Under the pieces are notes generated by a model, which worked only from the letters and a program-made list of their open reading frames with translations, had not been told where the DNA came from and made no database searches. DNA of 64,000 nt from Omphiscola glabra (taxonomy: Eukaryota > Mollusca > Gastropoda > Lymnaeidae), in the NCBI GenBank assembly GCA_964017045.1, contig OZ024808.1, forward strand, positions 26,990,995-27,054,994, written 5' to 3'. Of this stretch, positions 44,400 through 64,000 are shown one piece after another. The translations under genes were made by a program, and so were the position numbers. Position 1 is the stretch's first letter, and each line of letters opens with the position of its first letter.

Positions 44400-45885
44400 G
44401 GTGTATTGATAAATAACTATAAATCCTGGGATCTCGTACGAGATGCGTTATGTAATCACGTGACATGTGACTGTTTAAAAGATGAATCAAAACTTTGTAA
44501 TTTTTTTTAAAATTAAAAAGGTATATTTCTAAAATCATTTTAGACCCACAGGGGTCACTGGCTAACGCATTCTTCCAGAAAAAACATTATTTATGTCTTG
44601 ATTATTCATTATTTCAAAAACTAATATCAGGTTGATTTAAAAAAAAAAAAAGAATGTTGAAAAAAATCTTATGGGATTTGTATTTTTTCTGTGACTAAAA
44701 GTATATTTCTAATACAGTGTTTACAAACCGTTTTTTTTCCAAACCCGCTACCAAAACACAAACATTTTATGTCCCTCCAACTGTGTTAGTTAAAGATTTT
44801 TCCATAATGCCGCCAGGAAGATTGAAGTATTGTTCCCCAGTCTGTTTACGTAATTCTTAAGATAAGTACAACTTGTTTGTATAACAGTGAATATCAAATT
44901 TATAACAACGATTAGCTTTATAAAAAGTGTTTGTCGTAAACATATGTATATGTATCTTATATCAAACATGTTATCTGAATCTTATATGTAACTTGTTTAT
45001 CTTTATCTTATTGGAAACGTGTGTATCTGTATTGAAGTCTTTGAAACTGTTTCTCATTGCAAAGCTGTGCATCCTAATGATCTTTTTTTGTTACATGCTT
45101 CCTTACGAACTTTCCACTTTATGTTAATTTATTCTTTAATGAACTTATTTACTTTTGCTCTAGACAAACTTGTTTTTTTTTCTTTCCGAGAGAAACTTGT
45201 TTATTTAAGCCCTTGACAGTCTGGTTCACTTTAACCTTATAAATCTGGTCATTTTAACCTCTTAAAAAATCTGGTCATTTTAACCTCTGGCAAATTAGGT
45301 TCATTTTAAATAATCTGGTTAATTTGTTCGGTCAAGAGCTTCGTGCTTAATACCACTTCTGCCGATTGTTTGTCAGGTTCATTTTAACGACCTAACATTT
45401 AAAAAAAATAATTTCACATCTTGTAAATGTGGTTCATTTTATACATAAATTAACATGAATACAAATTATATATAATGAATTAAATTAAGTGTTCATATAT
45501 ATGTATAAATATAAATAATATATTTGAATAACTATATATATATATCTACATTAGCCATATATAAAACCCAACATATACATAATTTTAGCTAACATCGAAA
45601 TTAAGGGGCCTGTAGAGAATGCATGGCTAGGACAAAATTTAACAATTTTAAATTATTGTCCTCTAAAAATGTCTAAAAGCATTTCTAAAAAACGGTTTCA
45701 CATGTATCCAATTTCCCGTTCCATCCTGATCCATAGTGGATCCTTTGCTGGTTGCGATCACATCCCCCAGTATGTGTTCTAGATTAGGATCCCGATGGGA
45801 TCCCTTTAAGATTCCGATCCCGAGGGTATCCCAAATCCAAATAGGATCGCATAGGCCACCATTGACACAAGATGTTCATTCAATG
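44400..45885. other. Between two divergent signal-peptide exons; no exon seen
   Basis: A+T-rich. Short irregular repeats of 'ggtcattttaacct' at 45230-45310 and of 'gatcccgatgggatcc'-like sequence at 45725-45840. Confidence 0.45.
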
Positions 45886-45886
45886 T

Positions 45887-46085
45887 CCAAATCTTAAACT
45901 GCCATTGATATACCTTTAAAGCAAATTATTCAGACAATGTCCAAATCTTAAACTGCCATTGATATACCTTTAAAGCAAATTATTCAGACAATGTCCAAAT
46001 CTTAAACTGTCATTGATATACCTTTAAAGCAAATCATTCAGACAATGTTCAATTCTTAAACTGCCATTGATATACCAATAAAACA
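45887..46085. repeat. 54-bp tandem repeat, 3-4 copies
   Basis: Unit contains 'aatgtccaaatcttaaactg' and 'ccattgatatacctttaaag'. Confidence 0.93.
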
Positions 46086-46261
46086 AGATTAAACAGTTTG
46101 AAAACGTTCATGGCACAGCTGCTACCGTGTACCTTTGGTAATCAATATGGCGGATGCTTCCAATGCATTCTTGAGTTAAACGAATTTAATCAACATTTTT
46201 AGGCTGACGTTTTCTTGCATTCTTGATGGCATCTTGATTTTTGTATTCAGCAATGTCTCCC

Positions 46262-46612
46262 AGGAAATCAAAATAAGTCTCCCAAACTTTTCTCCCAAAC
46301 TTGTCTCCCTAACTTGTCTCCCAAACTTGTCTTCCAAACTTGTCTCCCAAACGTGTCTCCCAAAATTGTCTTCCAAACTTGTCTTCCAAACTTGTCTTCC
46401 AAACGTATCTCCCAAAATTGTCTCCCAAAATTGTCTCCCAAACTTGTCTCCCAAACTTGTCTTCCAAACTTGTCTTCCAAACGTATCTCCCAAACTTGTC
46501 TTCCAAACTTGTCTCCCAAACGTGTCTCCAAACTTGTCTTCCAAACGTGTCTTCCAAACTTGTCTTCCAAACGTATCTCCCAAAATTGTCTCCCAAAAAT
46601 GTCTTCCAAACT
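46262..46612. repeat. 13-bp minisatellite, about 26 copies
   Basis: Unit 'tgtcttccaaact' and 'tgtctcccaaact'. Several overlapping open frames on both strands are by-products. Confidence 0.95.
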
Positions 46613-46897
46613 TTTGTGGAGAGGGTTGTTTAATGGGGCGGGGTGGGGGGGACTTTGAGGTAATTGGACAGTAACCTGACCTAGGGGCCTTTTTTTTAAA
46701 TTTTACATCAGCGGTTCTAACAGTCTAAAAGCAAAATAGGCTTTAATCCCCCTCATTTTCATAATAATCTCCTGCATAATCTAGAGTTTTACATAATTGG
46801 TGTAGGTGTTTTGCGATATATCAAAGATTTAAACATTTTGACGGAATTCGTGTGACCAGACTTTTCCCAAAATGTTGTGATTTTGTTTATCTTAAAA

Positions 46898-47025
46898 CAG
46901 AGGTTCCCAAAATGTGCAGCTCTCTAAAACTTTTAACTTGTAAGACATAGGGTGGGGCAAATGGCTCTTCCTTCAAACATATTTCAAATAGGTCTTTTTT
47001 AATCAAACACATTTGGGAACCAATG
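46898..47025. mobile_element. hAT-like MITE upstream of the secreted-protein gene, unit 1 copy
   Basis: Starts 'cagaggttcccaaaa' and ends 'catttgggaaccaatg', inverted termini of the hAT CAG...GGTTCCCAAA type. The orthologous position in unit 2 (61804-61949) has the same element, so it was there before the duplication. Confidence 0.6.
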
Positions 47026-47187
47026 TAAATTAATATACACCTACATATATTTTTCATTAAAAGTTTTGGCAGCAAACATTTTGAGAACTGATGCATTATT
47101 GAGAAATGATTACAACCAGATGTTGTTAGTGTGGTCTTGGGACTGGTGATGCTTAGTAACGAAAATCATTCTCCTATCAGAACCACA

Positions 47188-56828
<9,641 letters not shown>

Positions 56829-57776
56829 TTTTGATCAGAACATGCTGGTAAGTAGCTGAATGTTATTGCTCAATGAGCAGGTTAATATAAAAAAGAAATA
56901 TCATTTTATTTTGAAAAAAACATAGTCATTGTACACTCTGGACTGTTGTAATTGTTGTATATTTTTGTACATATATATTGTTACGTAATAACATCTGTAG
57001 TTATATTGTTCTGTTACTTTAAAATTGAAATTCAGATATATTCAATTTTATATTTTTTTTTCTATATTATCATTCTAAAATAACAGGATTAAATTTGTTT
57101 ACATTTAACCAGATTTTAAGCAAACATTATATATAATGCTAAATAAATACTTAGTAATTATTTGAGTTATGTATGTGATACAAGGCATTGTAATACAGAT
57201 TTTACATTTGGTTATCACTGATTTCATTAATTATTCACATTGATTTTTCAGATTTTTTATTCTTCATTGTTAACTATGTTGCCCTACATTTTGATAAGTC
57301 TAAGATATGAGCTTAGTATTGGCTACTAGAATGGACACTAATTTCCAATTGAATATTTTGGACACAATGGTTTAACTTATGCTCACAGGAGAAAAGGAAA
57401 GATAGCAAACATTTAATTCCTTTCAATTTTGACAACTAAATTTCAAGTACGACTAATAATAATGGCAGAATTTTTAAAACTACTATCTGTGGCAAAAGAA
57501 ATGGGTATAAAAAGGAAAAAGACAATGAAAAAGTTAAGGAAATTGATAGTACTTTAAGGAAAAAAAATTATTGAATTGGGTGGTTGCATATACATTAACG
57601 TATTAAAAATATATATTAGAACTGAACAACCAAATATGTTCACTTCATCTATTCACTTCATCTATTCACTTCATCTGTTCATTTCATCTGTTCACTATTT
57701 CAGGGCACATTGTCGACGCCACTGATTTATTCTTACACGCCCAGCGTTTATCCCAAATTCTTCGCCTCTGACCATA
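56829..57776. other. 3' flank of the secreted-protein gene
   Basis: AATAAA at 57142-57147 is a candidate polyadenylation signal, about 315 bp past the stop. Otherwise A+T-rich with nothing recognised. Confidence 0.4.
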
Positions 57777-57867
57777 CAACACGCTCTATCAAGAGTTCAC
57801 AACACGCTCTATGAAGAGTTCACAACACGCTCTATGAAGAGTTCACAACACGCTCCATGAAGAGTTC
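57777..57867. repeat. 23-bp tandem repeat, 4 copies
   Basis: Unit 'caacacgctctatgaagagt' plus 'tca'. Its 'tgaagag' is also the tip of the MITE that follows. Confidence 0.85.
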
Positions 57868-57870
57868 ATA

Positions 57871-58120
57871 TGAAGAGCTGATTTTCAAAATGCTGTATAT
57901 CCATTTTGGGGGTTTTGAGATTATTCAACTTTTTACAAGAAATTAATCACGCGTTTAGAGAATTAAATCATTTTCAGACAAGAATAAAATAGGATTATAA
58001 TGTGTTTAGTACATAAAATTTACAATGTCCTGAAGGAACCTGGTCTGCTCTACAAAAAGGTAAGGCTTTTTCATTTTTTTAAAAAATGGTGGATACCGCG
58101 TTTTGAAAATAAGCTCTTCA
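57871..58120. mobile_element. MITE with about 38-bp inverted repeats and TA flanks
   Basis: Left 'tgaagagctgattttcaaaa', right the inverse of 'ttttgaaaataagctcttca', both flanked by TA (57869-57870, 58121-58122). The 250-bp element has no ORF. TA duplication fits a Tc1/mariner-type origin, although the flanks ('catatg' on both sides) also allow a longer duplication. Confidence 0.7.
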
Positions 58121-58854
58121 TATGTACTCTATGATTTATGTCTGTCTATTTAAAAAAAAAAATATCTATAAATCTTAAAATTGCTGAAAAAATCTTTAAT
58201 TTTTTAATTCGAATTTAAAAGACAAATTTCATTTTCATTAAAATGTGTTTTGAAATGAATACGTCAACTTGTTTGTCGATTCTTCCCACATATAACGTTA
58301 ATTATATCCCTTGCTTTTGAATTATTTTAAACTCAAATGGCACTGTAGCTTAGCGACATCCTCGTGTAACATCGATGATAAAAGCACTTCACAATAAGAG
58401 TATAGGAGTTAAACCGAGGAAGAAGAAAGAAAGGTATATCAAATGAATGGGACCGGGGATCGACACATGGTTTCACGGTCAAGATATTACGGATAACGTC
58501 AGAGAGATAGTGATTTTGTACGATAGAAAGGAAAGATGGAGAGTCAGTGTGAAGAATAAATCAGAGAGACATGGATAAAGAAATGGGGTAATAGAGAGAG
58601 AGAGTGTATGTGAGAGATAAATACAGACTGTGAAAATGAGGAAGACATTTGAAAAGTTTAAGAGAATAATGGGAAGCTGGAGATGACCAAAGGGTATCCC
58701 AATCATATTTTTTCTATAACTTTATAATTTTTTTTTACTAGCACGATAATACGTACGTATTCATTGTTTTTTGAAACCTTGATAGGTGTAATATATTTGT
58801 AATGCAATATCTGACAAACAATAAAGTTGGCTTACTTTAAAATACCACGTTTAA
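58121..58854. other. No gene seen
   Basis: A tRNA-like stretch near 58338-58420 ('ggcactgtagcttagcgaca' ... 'gagttaaaccg') was noted but is too weak to call. Confidence 0.4.
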
Positions 58855-59135
58855 AATACATGTTCTACGTACCATGGGAGTGGCGTAGTAGGTGTTCGTG
58901 ACGCCCATGCAGTGACAAGTTAAAAATACATGTTCTATGTCCCATAGTAGTGGCGTGGTAAAGGTTAGTGCCGCCCATGCAGTGACAAGTTAAAAATACA
59001 TGTTCTATGTCCCATAGCAGTGGCGTGGTAAAGATTAGTGCCGCCCATGCAGTGACAAATTTTAAATGCATTTTCTATCTCCCATGGGAGTCGCCTAGTA
59101 AAGGTTAGTGATGCCCGTGCGGTGACAGTATTTGG
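58855..59135. repeat. 70-bp tandem repeat, 4 copies
   Basis: Unit contains 'aaatacatgttctatgtccc', 'agtggcgtggtaaag' and 'gccgcccatgcagtgacaa'. Confidence 0.93.
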
Positions 59136-59211
59136 CCGCCCCGAGTGGTCCAAGAATTAGCCAACCCCTCCCCATGCCTTGAAAGAACAGCCCTTAAAAT
59201 AAAGAAAAATA

Positions 59212-59490
59212 AGTCTCCCTAGGGATGGACCCAACCTTCAGCCCAGTACCTAAGTCTTGGTTCCCTAGGGATGGACCCCAACTTCAGCCCAGCACCTAAG
59301 TCTTGGTTCCCTAGGGATGGACCCCAACTTCAGCCCTGTACCTAAGTCTTGGTTCCCTAGGGATGGACCCCAACTTCAGCCCAGCACCTAAGTCTTGGTT
59401 CCATAGGGATGGACACCAACTTTAGCCATGCACCTAAATTTTGCTTCCCTAGGATTGGACCCCACCCTCAGCCCAGTACCTAAGCCTTTG
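59212..59490. repeat. 46-bp minisatellite, 6 copies
   Basis: Unit contains 'ttccctagggatggacccca' and 'acttcagcccagcacctaag'. Confidence 0.94.
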
Positions 59491-59737
59491 TCACATAGAA
59501 ATTGCTGTCCTCCTATAATCGTTAAATTCCTTTCATGTGAGGCATACCTAACAAGTTAGGAAACACTTTGTTTACAGTGATTTGACCTGACTTTGTACGT
59601 CATAATAGTTTGTTTATAAATATATATTGTTTACGGCCCTGGGGAGGTCAGTGTACGTACGCAAGGGGTGGGGGGATTTGAGAGGTTATTTTAGTAACAT
59701 ATCGGAGAGTTTGAGATATTGTGCGATCATGTAGGAC

Positions 59738-59835
59738 AGGCCTGCACAACATACGGCCCGCAAGCCGCATGCGGCCCGCAGTATCCCCTTGGCGGTTCGC
59801 GAAGTAAAGAAAAATTCTTCAATTTTATTATAGGC
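59738..59835. mobile_element. hAT-like element fragment
   Basis: Starts 'caggcctgcacaacatacgg' then 'cccgcaagccgcatgcggcc', matching the start at 30997, and continues similarly for about 95 bp ('cgaagtaaagaaaaattctt' against 'cgaaatagcgaaatattctt'). No right end found. Confidence 0.5.
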
Positions 59836-60195
59836 TTACTATAGTGACAGCATGGCGTAAAGCTTAGTACAGTGATAATATGGCGTTACCTTTGTACTGT
59901 GATATCATGGCGTAAAGTTTTATAACAGAAACTTTATCTTAGCATAGTGATATCATGGCGTCAAATTTAGGAACTTTTGATCAGCTGAAAAGCCTTAACT
60001 TTTTAATCATTGGCTCTATTTCTTAACATATCGCCTCTGCTAAATAATATTTCAGATGAATTAGACACTAGTATATTCATCAAATGCCTCGCATTCCTAT
60101 CAAAATAAAATCCGAAATTGGTTCGGCCTGTATGGAGTATTTGACCATTTTAGACAACTGAGAATTTTGTAATGTTCACGTTATATAGTCTCATT
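59836..60195. other. No gene seen; degenerate short repeats
   Basis: Loose repeats of 'agtgatatcatggcgt' at 59850-59960. Nothing else recognised. Confidence 0.45.
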
Positions 60196-60199
60196 TCAG

Positions 60200-60665
60200 T
60201 AGCAATTCAACAACAGAACGCCATGAGAACAGTATGCCAACAGAATGCCATGAGAACAGTGTGCCAACAGATTGCAATCAGAAAAGTAGGACAACAGAAT
60301 GGGGTGCCACATGAACCTGGTGTCACCAGAGCAGTGGGCTACCAGAACTGTGTTACTTTATAGAAGTTTGCCACCAGAACTGTGTTACTTTATAGAAGTT
60401 TGCCACCAGAACTGTGTTACTTTATAGAAGTTTGCCACCAGAACTGTGTTACTTTATAGAAGTTTGCCACCAGAACTGTGTTACTTTATAGAAGTTTGCC
60501 ACCAGAACTGTGTTACTTTATAGAAGTTTGCCACCAGAACTGTGTTACTTTATAGAAGTTTGCCACCAGAACTGTGTTACTTTATAGAAGTTTGCCACCA
60601 GAACTGTGTTACTTTATAGAAGTTTGCCACCAGAACTGTGTTTCTTTATAGAAGTTTTCCACCAG
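60200..60665. repeat. Two adjacent minisatellites (27-bp, then 32-bp)
   Basis: 27-bp units around 'aacagaatgccatgagaaca' (60200-60300), then about ten 32-bp units 'actttatagaagtttgccac' plus 'cagaactgtgtt' (60334-60665). Degenerate 'caccagagcagggtg' phrases continue to about 60950. Confidence 0.93.
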
Positions 60666-60999
60666 AATAGGGTGTCACCATACCACGTTACTACGTAAGC
60701 AGTGAGTCACCAGGGTGCCATCAATGTATGTTGCAAAAATTACCTGGTGCGTTTTGACGCAATATTCCAATGAACAGGGTACCACCAATGCAGGGTAACA
60801 CCAGAGCAGGGTGTCTCAGAGCATTGGACCACCAGAGTAGGGCGTCACCAGAGCAGTTTCCACCAAAGAGTGGTTCCAGCAGTGCAAGGTACGAAAGAAG
60901 TAGGGTGGCACCAGAGCAAGGTATCACCAAGTCAGTCGGACTCGAGGGAGTTTAATGGGAATGTGTGTAGGAGTGAAATAATCACCAGGGTAGAAATCA

Positions 61000-61105
61000 C
61001 GAGACAGACAACCCATCAATGAAGTAACATTTATGAAGCCTTGAGAGACAGACAACCCATCAATGAAGTAACATTTATGAAGACTTGAGAGATAGACAAT
61101 AGCCA
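61000..61105. repeat. 45-bp tandem repeat, 2-3 copies
   Basis: Unit contains 'gagacagacaacccatcaat' and 'gaagtaacatttatgaag'. Confidence 0.88.
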
Positions 61106-61627
61106 TCAACGAAGTATCAGATATGTTTGAGGCTGTTCAAGCTAAGAGAGCGCTTTATTTTGTTTGTGTTGTATTAATTTTCAAGCTGTTTCACGACTTT
61201 TTAATAAATGTGCTGCATCTGAGACTCACAGACGTACCAGAGATTTGTATTCCGTTAATGAATACAACATTCAGCTAAAATGATATCGATTTTTAACAGA
61301 CGCAAACAATATGATTCTGGCTTTTACGATCCAACACAAGATTAAAAACGATAAAGTAAAACATAAAGAGATTATTGATTTTGTGTTCGTCTTCTACGTT
61401 TCGCATTTTTTGGTTATGGATTGTGTGCGTCGTCAAATGATGGACTATGTTCGGGATGGAGGGAGTGGGTTTGAAGGTTTGGGAAGAGGGATGTTTAAAA
61501 GAGGGAGCCTTTGATGTAGTTGGACAGTCGCCTGGCTTAGGCGCCATTTATTTAAAATTTTGCATCAGCGGTTCTAAAACTCTATAAGCTAAATGCGCTT
61601 TAAACCCCCTGATTGTCACAAAAGAGC

Positions 61628-61700
61628 TCGTGTACAACGTGGCGAGCCCAGCCCTAAGTTGGGGAACTACGCTTTAAAAAACGTATAATAATAATAATCA
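61628..61700 (+). mobile_element. LINE 3' UTR fragment, same family as 40082-41697
   Basis: 'gtacaacgtggcgagcccag' then 'ccctaagttggggaactacg' and an (AAT)n tail, matching the 3' ends at 40105-40155 (minus) and 44008-44080 (plus). Only the last 70 bp remain. It sits in unit 2 with no counterpart in unit 1, so it inserted after the duplication. Confidence 0.75.
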
Positions 61701-61803
61701 CTATAATTAATTAATATAATCAATTAATACTTTAATATTTAACAATTCATTCTAACGTTCACCTCAATATAGATAAGGAACATCTCTTATTAGAAAATAA
61801 CAA

Positions 61804-61949
61804 CAGAGATTCCCAAATTTGCAGCTCTCCTGGCCTGCATGGCGCTCCAGGAAACTCCTAAAACATTTTAATTAGGGTTGGGTAAATGGCTCTTACTTTG
61901 AAATTTTTAAAAATAGGAATCATGTTGTTCAAAAGATTGGGAATCACTG
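61804..61949. mobile_element. hAT-like MITE, unit 2 copy
   Basis: Starts 'cagagattcccaaat', ends 'gattgggaatcactg'. Orthologous to 46898-47025. Confidence 0.6.
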
Positions 61950-62061
61950 TTAATGAATATACCACCAAATTATTGAGAAATGATTACCACCAGATTTTGT
62001 CAACGTGGTCTTTGGACTGGTGATGCTCACCAACTCAAATCATTCTCTCGATCAGAAGACA

Positions 62062-62107
62062 ATGTTGCAGCTCGTGATTTTACTCGCAGTCTCCGTAATG
62101 TCGTGTG
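62062..62107 (+). pseudogene. Duplicated signal-peptide exon with lost splice donor
   Basis: ATG, 15 codons (MLQLVILLAVSVMSC) and G, as in exon 1 at 47188, but the donor GTGAGT reads ATGAGT (G to A at the first intron base, 62108). Read-through meets TAA 10 codons on (62138-62140). Unless another donor is used, this copy cannot be spliced normally. Confidence 0.7.
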
Positions 62108-62345
62108 ATGAGTTTGTCCATCAAGTTGTTATGTTCTAATGAAACATTTCATTTATTTCATGTCGTGAGTTTGTCCATCAAGTTGTTATGTTCTAATAAA
62201 ACATTTCATTTATTTCATGTCGTGAGGTTGTCCATCGAGTTGTTATATTGTAAGTCAAATTATGTCTGCTTTTCAAATGATAAAACATTTCATTTCTTCA
62301 ATGTCGTGAATTTGTCCATCAAGTTGTTATATTTGCTCCATGTTT
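62108..62345. repeat. 57-bp tandem repeat grown from the exon 1 donor region
   Basis: Units start 'gtcgtgagtttgtccatcaa' and include 'gttgttatgttctaataaaa'. Four copies (the last spaced 84 bp). The unit is the sequence flanking the exon 1 donor. Confidence 0.88.
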
Positions 62346-63220
62346 GAGACAACTTTTATTTGTGTAAAATTCATTGACGAAATTGAACGATGTTTTTTAC
62401 TCTTGAAACTATGTCAAGTTTGACGTGTAGTATCTTACTATATTTAAATTTCGTTTGGGTTAACTGCAAAGACCGCACGATCTTCTTCATTTTCTAAAAC
62501 TTTTGTTAGAAGTAGGTTTAGATCTTTTTAAAACTCAATTTTCTTTTTTTTACTCGCATTTCCATCTTGTGGAGCGTGCATATTTTGTTTACAGACTTGA
62601 CCATTGCGCACATTTGATGGTTTGTTCATCGACTCTGCTGCGTTAAATGAACTGTGGTCCGTAGGTTGTTAGAGAGATGTAGTCTGGGAGTTGTTAAGGG
62701 CAGAGCATATGGTAATAAGTCTAATTGTGTTGATAATTAAAAGCTAGAACTTTAGTACACAAAAGGAGAACACAGATAAAACTCAGCTTAACAAAATATT
62801 GCCTACCAAAGAAAAAATAAATGGACTAAAAAAAAAGGAAAAAATTTTTTTTTTAGTAAAATGCATTATTTTTATTTATTTTTTCTACTAGAATTTAAAA
62901 TATAATGGAAATTCTAATTTCTGTTCAAGCTTCGAAAAGTCCAATATTAACTTTTCCTCTCCCTTTCTTTAAAAAAATGTATAACTCTAAAGAAAATAAC
63001 GATACAGACCAATATTAATTTTTAAATCGAGTTATAAGCCCTTTGTTGTTAAGTTAATAAATATGGCGATCATATATAAGAGATTGGAGAAGATTCTAAA
63101 CATTCATGCATATTTGCGAGCCAAGAATCTTAAACATTAATTAATTCCACAGCACAAAAAGTACAGATCGAAGAGCGCACACATTCCAGAAAAGGAATAA
63201 ACCCTGTATAGAGAAGTAAG
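62346..63220. other. Intron 1 of the unit 2 copy, no exon seen
   Basis: Aligns with 49600-50560 of unit 1. No coding signal. Confidence 0.5.
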
Positions 63221-63224
63221 ATTA

Positions 63225-63585
63225 AGATGTCATACCATAAGAAATCCAGGCCAAATATACTTGGCAAGAGAATAATATGTTATACCAAAAGAAATCCAGG
63301 CCAAATACGACTAGGCAAGAGATTGATATATCATAGCATAAGAAATCCAGGCCAAATACGACTAGGCAAGAGATTGATATATCATAGCATAAGAAATCCA
63401 GGCCAAATACGACTAGGCAAGAGATTGATATATCATAGCATAAGAAATCCAGGCCAAATACGACTAGGCAAGAGATTGATATATCATAGCATAAGAAATC
63501 CAGGCCAAATACGACTAGGCAAGAGATTGATATATCATACCATAAGAAATCCAGGCCAAATACGACTAGCCAAGCACTAAAATGG
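63225..63585. repeat. 51-bp minisatellite, 7 copies, unit 2 only
   Basis: Unit contains 'aagaaatccaggccaaatac' and 'gactaggcaagagattgata'. Unit 1 has a single, diverged copy at about 50560-50605 ('aagaaaatcaaggccaatta'), so the expansion followed the duplication. Confidence 0.95.
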
Positions 63586-63909
63586 AATTATCAAAGAATC
63601 AAGTGGCAAAGGGAGATAATATAATTTGACCGAGTTTTAATGTAAAAGAAATTTCGTTCAATTCCTGCTAACATTTGAAAACCACACATTATTTGAATTA
63701 TTAACAAACCAATTTCCGGAAAGAACTTTGCATTCCCTCCATCTTGGCGAACTCGAAATACTTTAATTTTTGAACTGTCTTCTACTTACTGGTTTTTGTT
63801 ACTCTTTAACTGTTTTCTATGTCCTGTTTTTTCAAATTTATGTTTTTAAAAAACATTTTTTTAAACTCTTTTCTATTTTCTGTTGTTTCTTAAATTTTGA
63901 ACTGTTTTC

Positions 63910-64000
63910 TATTACCTGTCTTGTCCTGTCTTGTCCTGTCTTGTCCTGTCTTGTCCTGTCTTGTCCTGTCTTGTCCTGTCTTGTCCTGTCTTGTCCTGTC
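63910..64000. repeat. 10-bp tandem repeat running off the window
   Basis: At least eight exact 'ttgtcctgtc' units, still continuing at 64000. The aligned place in unit 1 has one copy ('cttgtcctga' near 50987-50996). Confidence 0.96.

Larger units (their letters stand above)
61490..64000. repeat. Segmental duplication, unit 2 (continues past the window)
   Basis: Diverged copy of 46615-51000 in the same orientation. It includes the MITE, the promoter-proximal region, exon 1 and most of intron 1. The start-to-start distance is about 14.87 kb. Exons 2-5 of this copy would lie beyond 64000. Confidence 0.85.

Noticed and set aside
58338..58420. tRNA gene or tRNA-derived SINE
   Set aside because: A-box-like 'tagcttagcga' and B-box-like 'gagttaaaccg' are present, but several invariant positions are wrong and no stems could be drawn.

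Overview
This is eukaryotic DNA: A+T-rich, intron-bearing, and crowded with minisatellites, microsatellites and fragments of animal transposons (LINEs, Helitrons, hAT-type MITEs, a tRNA-derived SINE). A copy at 9680-9872 matches the SPIN hAT family, which has been reported from several vertebrates and invertebrates including the pond snail Lymnaea stagnalis. Together with the LINE and Helitron types this suggests a mollusc, most likely a freshwater pulmonate snail. That is an inference; no gene here fixes the species.

Two host genes can be assembled by hand from short exons joined by GT/AG splice sites in compatible phase. (1) On the minus strand, 12709 to 7491, five coding exons give a 132-residue protein of the fatty-acid-binding-protein (FABP) family, complete from start to stop. 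Its introns carry the SPIN element and several minisatellites. (2) On the plus strand, 47188 to 56828, five exons give a 190-residue secreted protein with two copies of a cysteine-patterned domain. Its introns hold a 770-bp TATC array, a 2-kb run of CT-rich arrays and a GC-rich mobile repeat. A segment containing its first exon is duplicated about 14.9 kb downstream (61490 to the window end), where the first splice donor is mutated. A third, inverted first exon lies at 44242-44197, so this is a small multigene cluster.

Layout: 1-7.3 kb, minisatellites and LINE/SINE relics. 7.4-12.8 kb, FABP gene. 13-20.5 kb, minisatellites, two LINE 3' ends and a foldback MITE inserted in a minisatellite. 21.2-28.6 kb, a 618-bp internally deleted Helitron head-to-head with a 6.8-kb decayed autonomous Helitron (Rep and Pif1-type helicase). 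30-34 kb, minisatellites in A+T-rich DNA. 34.4-36.0 kb, GATA/GACA-type arrays split by a GC-rich element. 36.0-38.6 kb, a second deleted Helitron running into a 2-kb 27-bp minisatellite. 40.1-44.1 kb, two head-to-head copies of one LINE family. 44.2-64 kb, the secreted-protein cluster with its arrays, MITEs and repeats.

Most long open frames here are by-products of tandem repeats whose unit lacks stops. Gene-level calls therefore rest on splice phase, domain alignment and paralogue comparison, not on ORF length.
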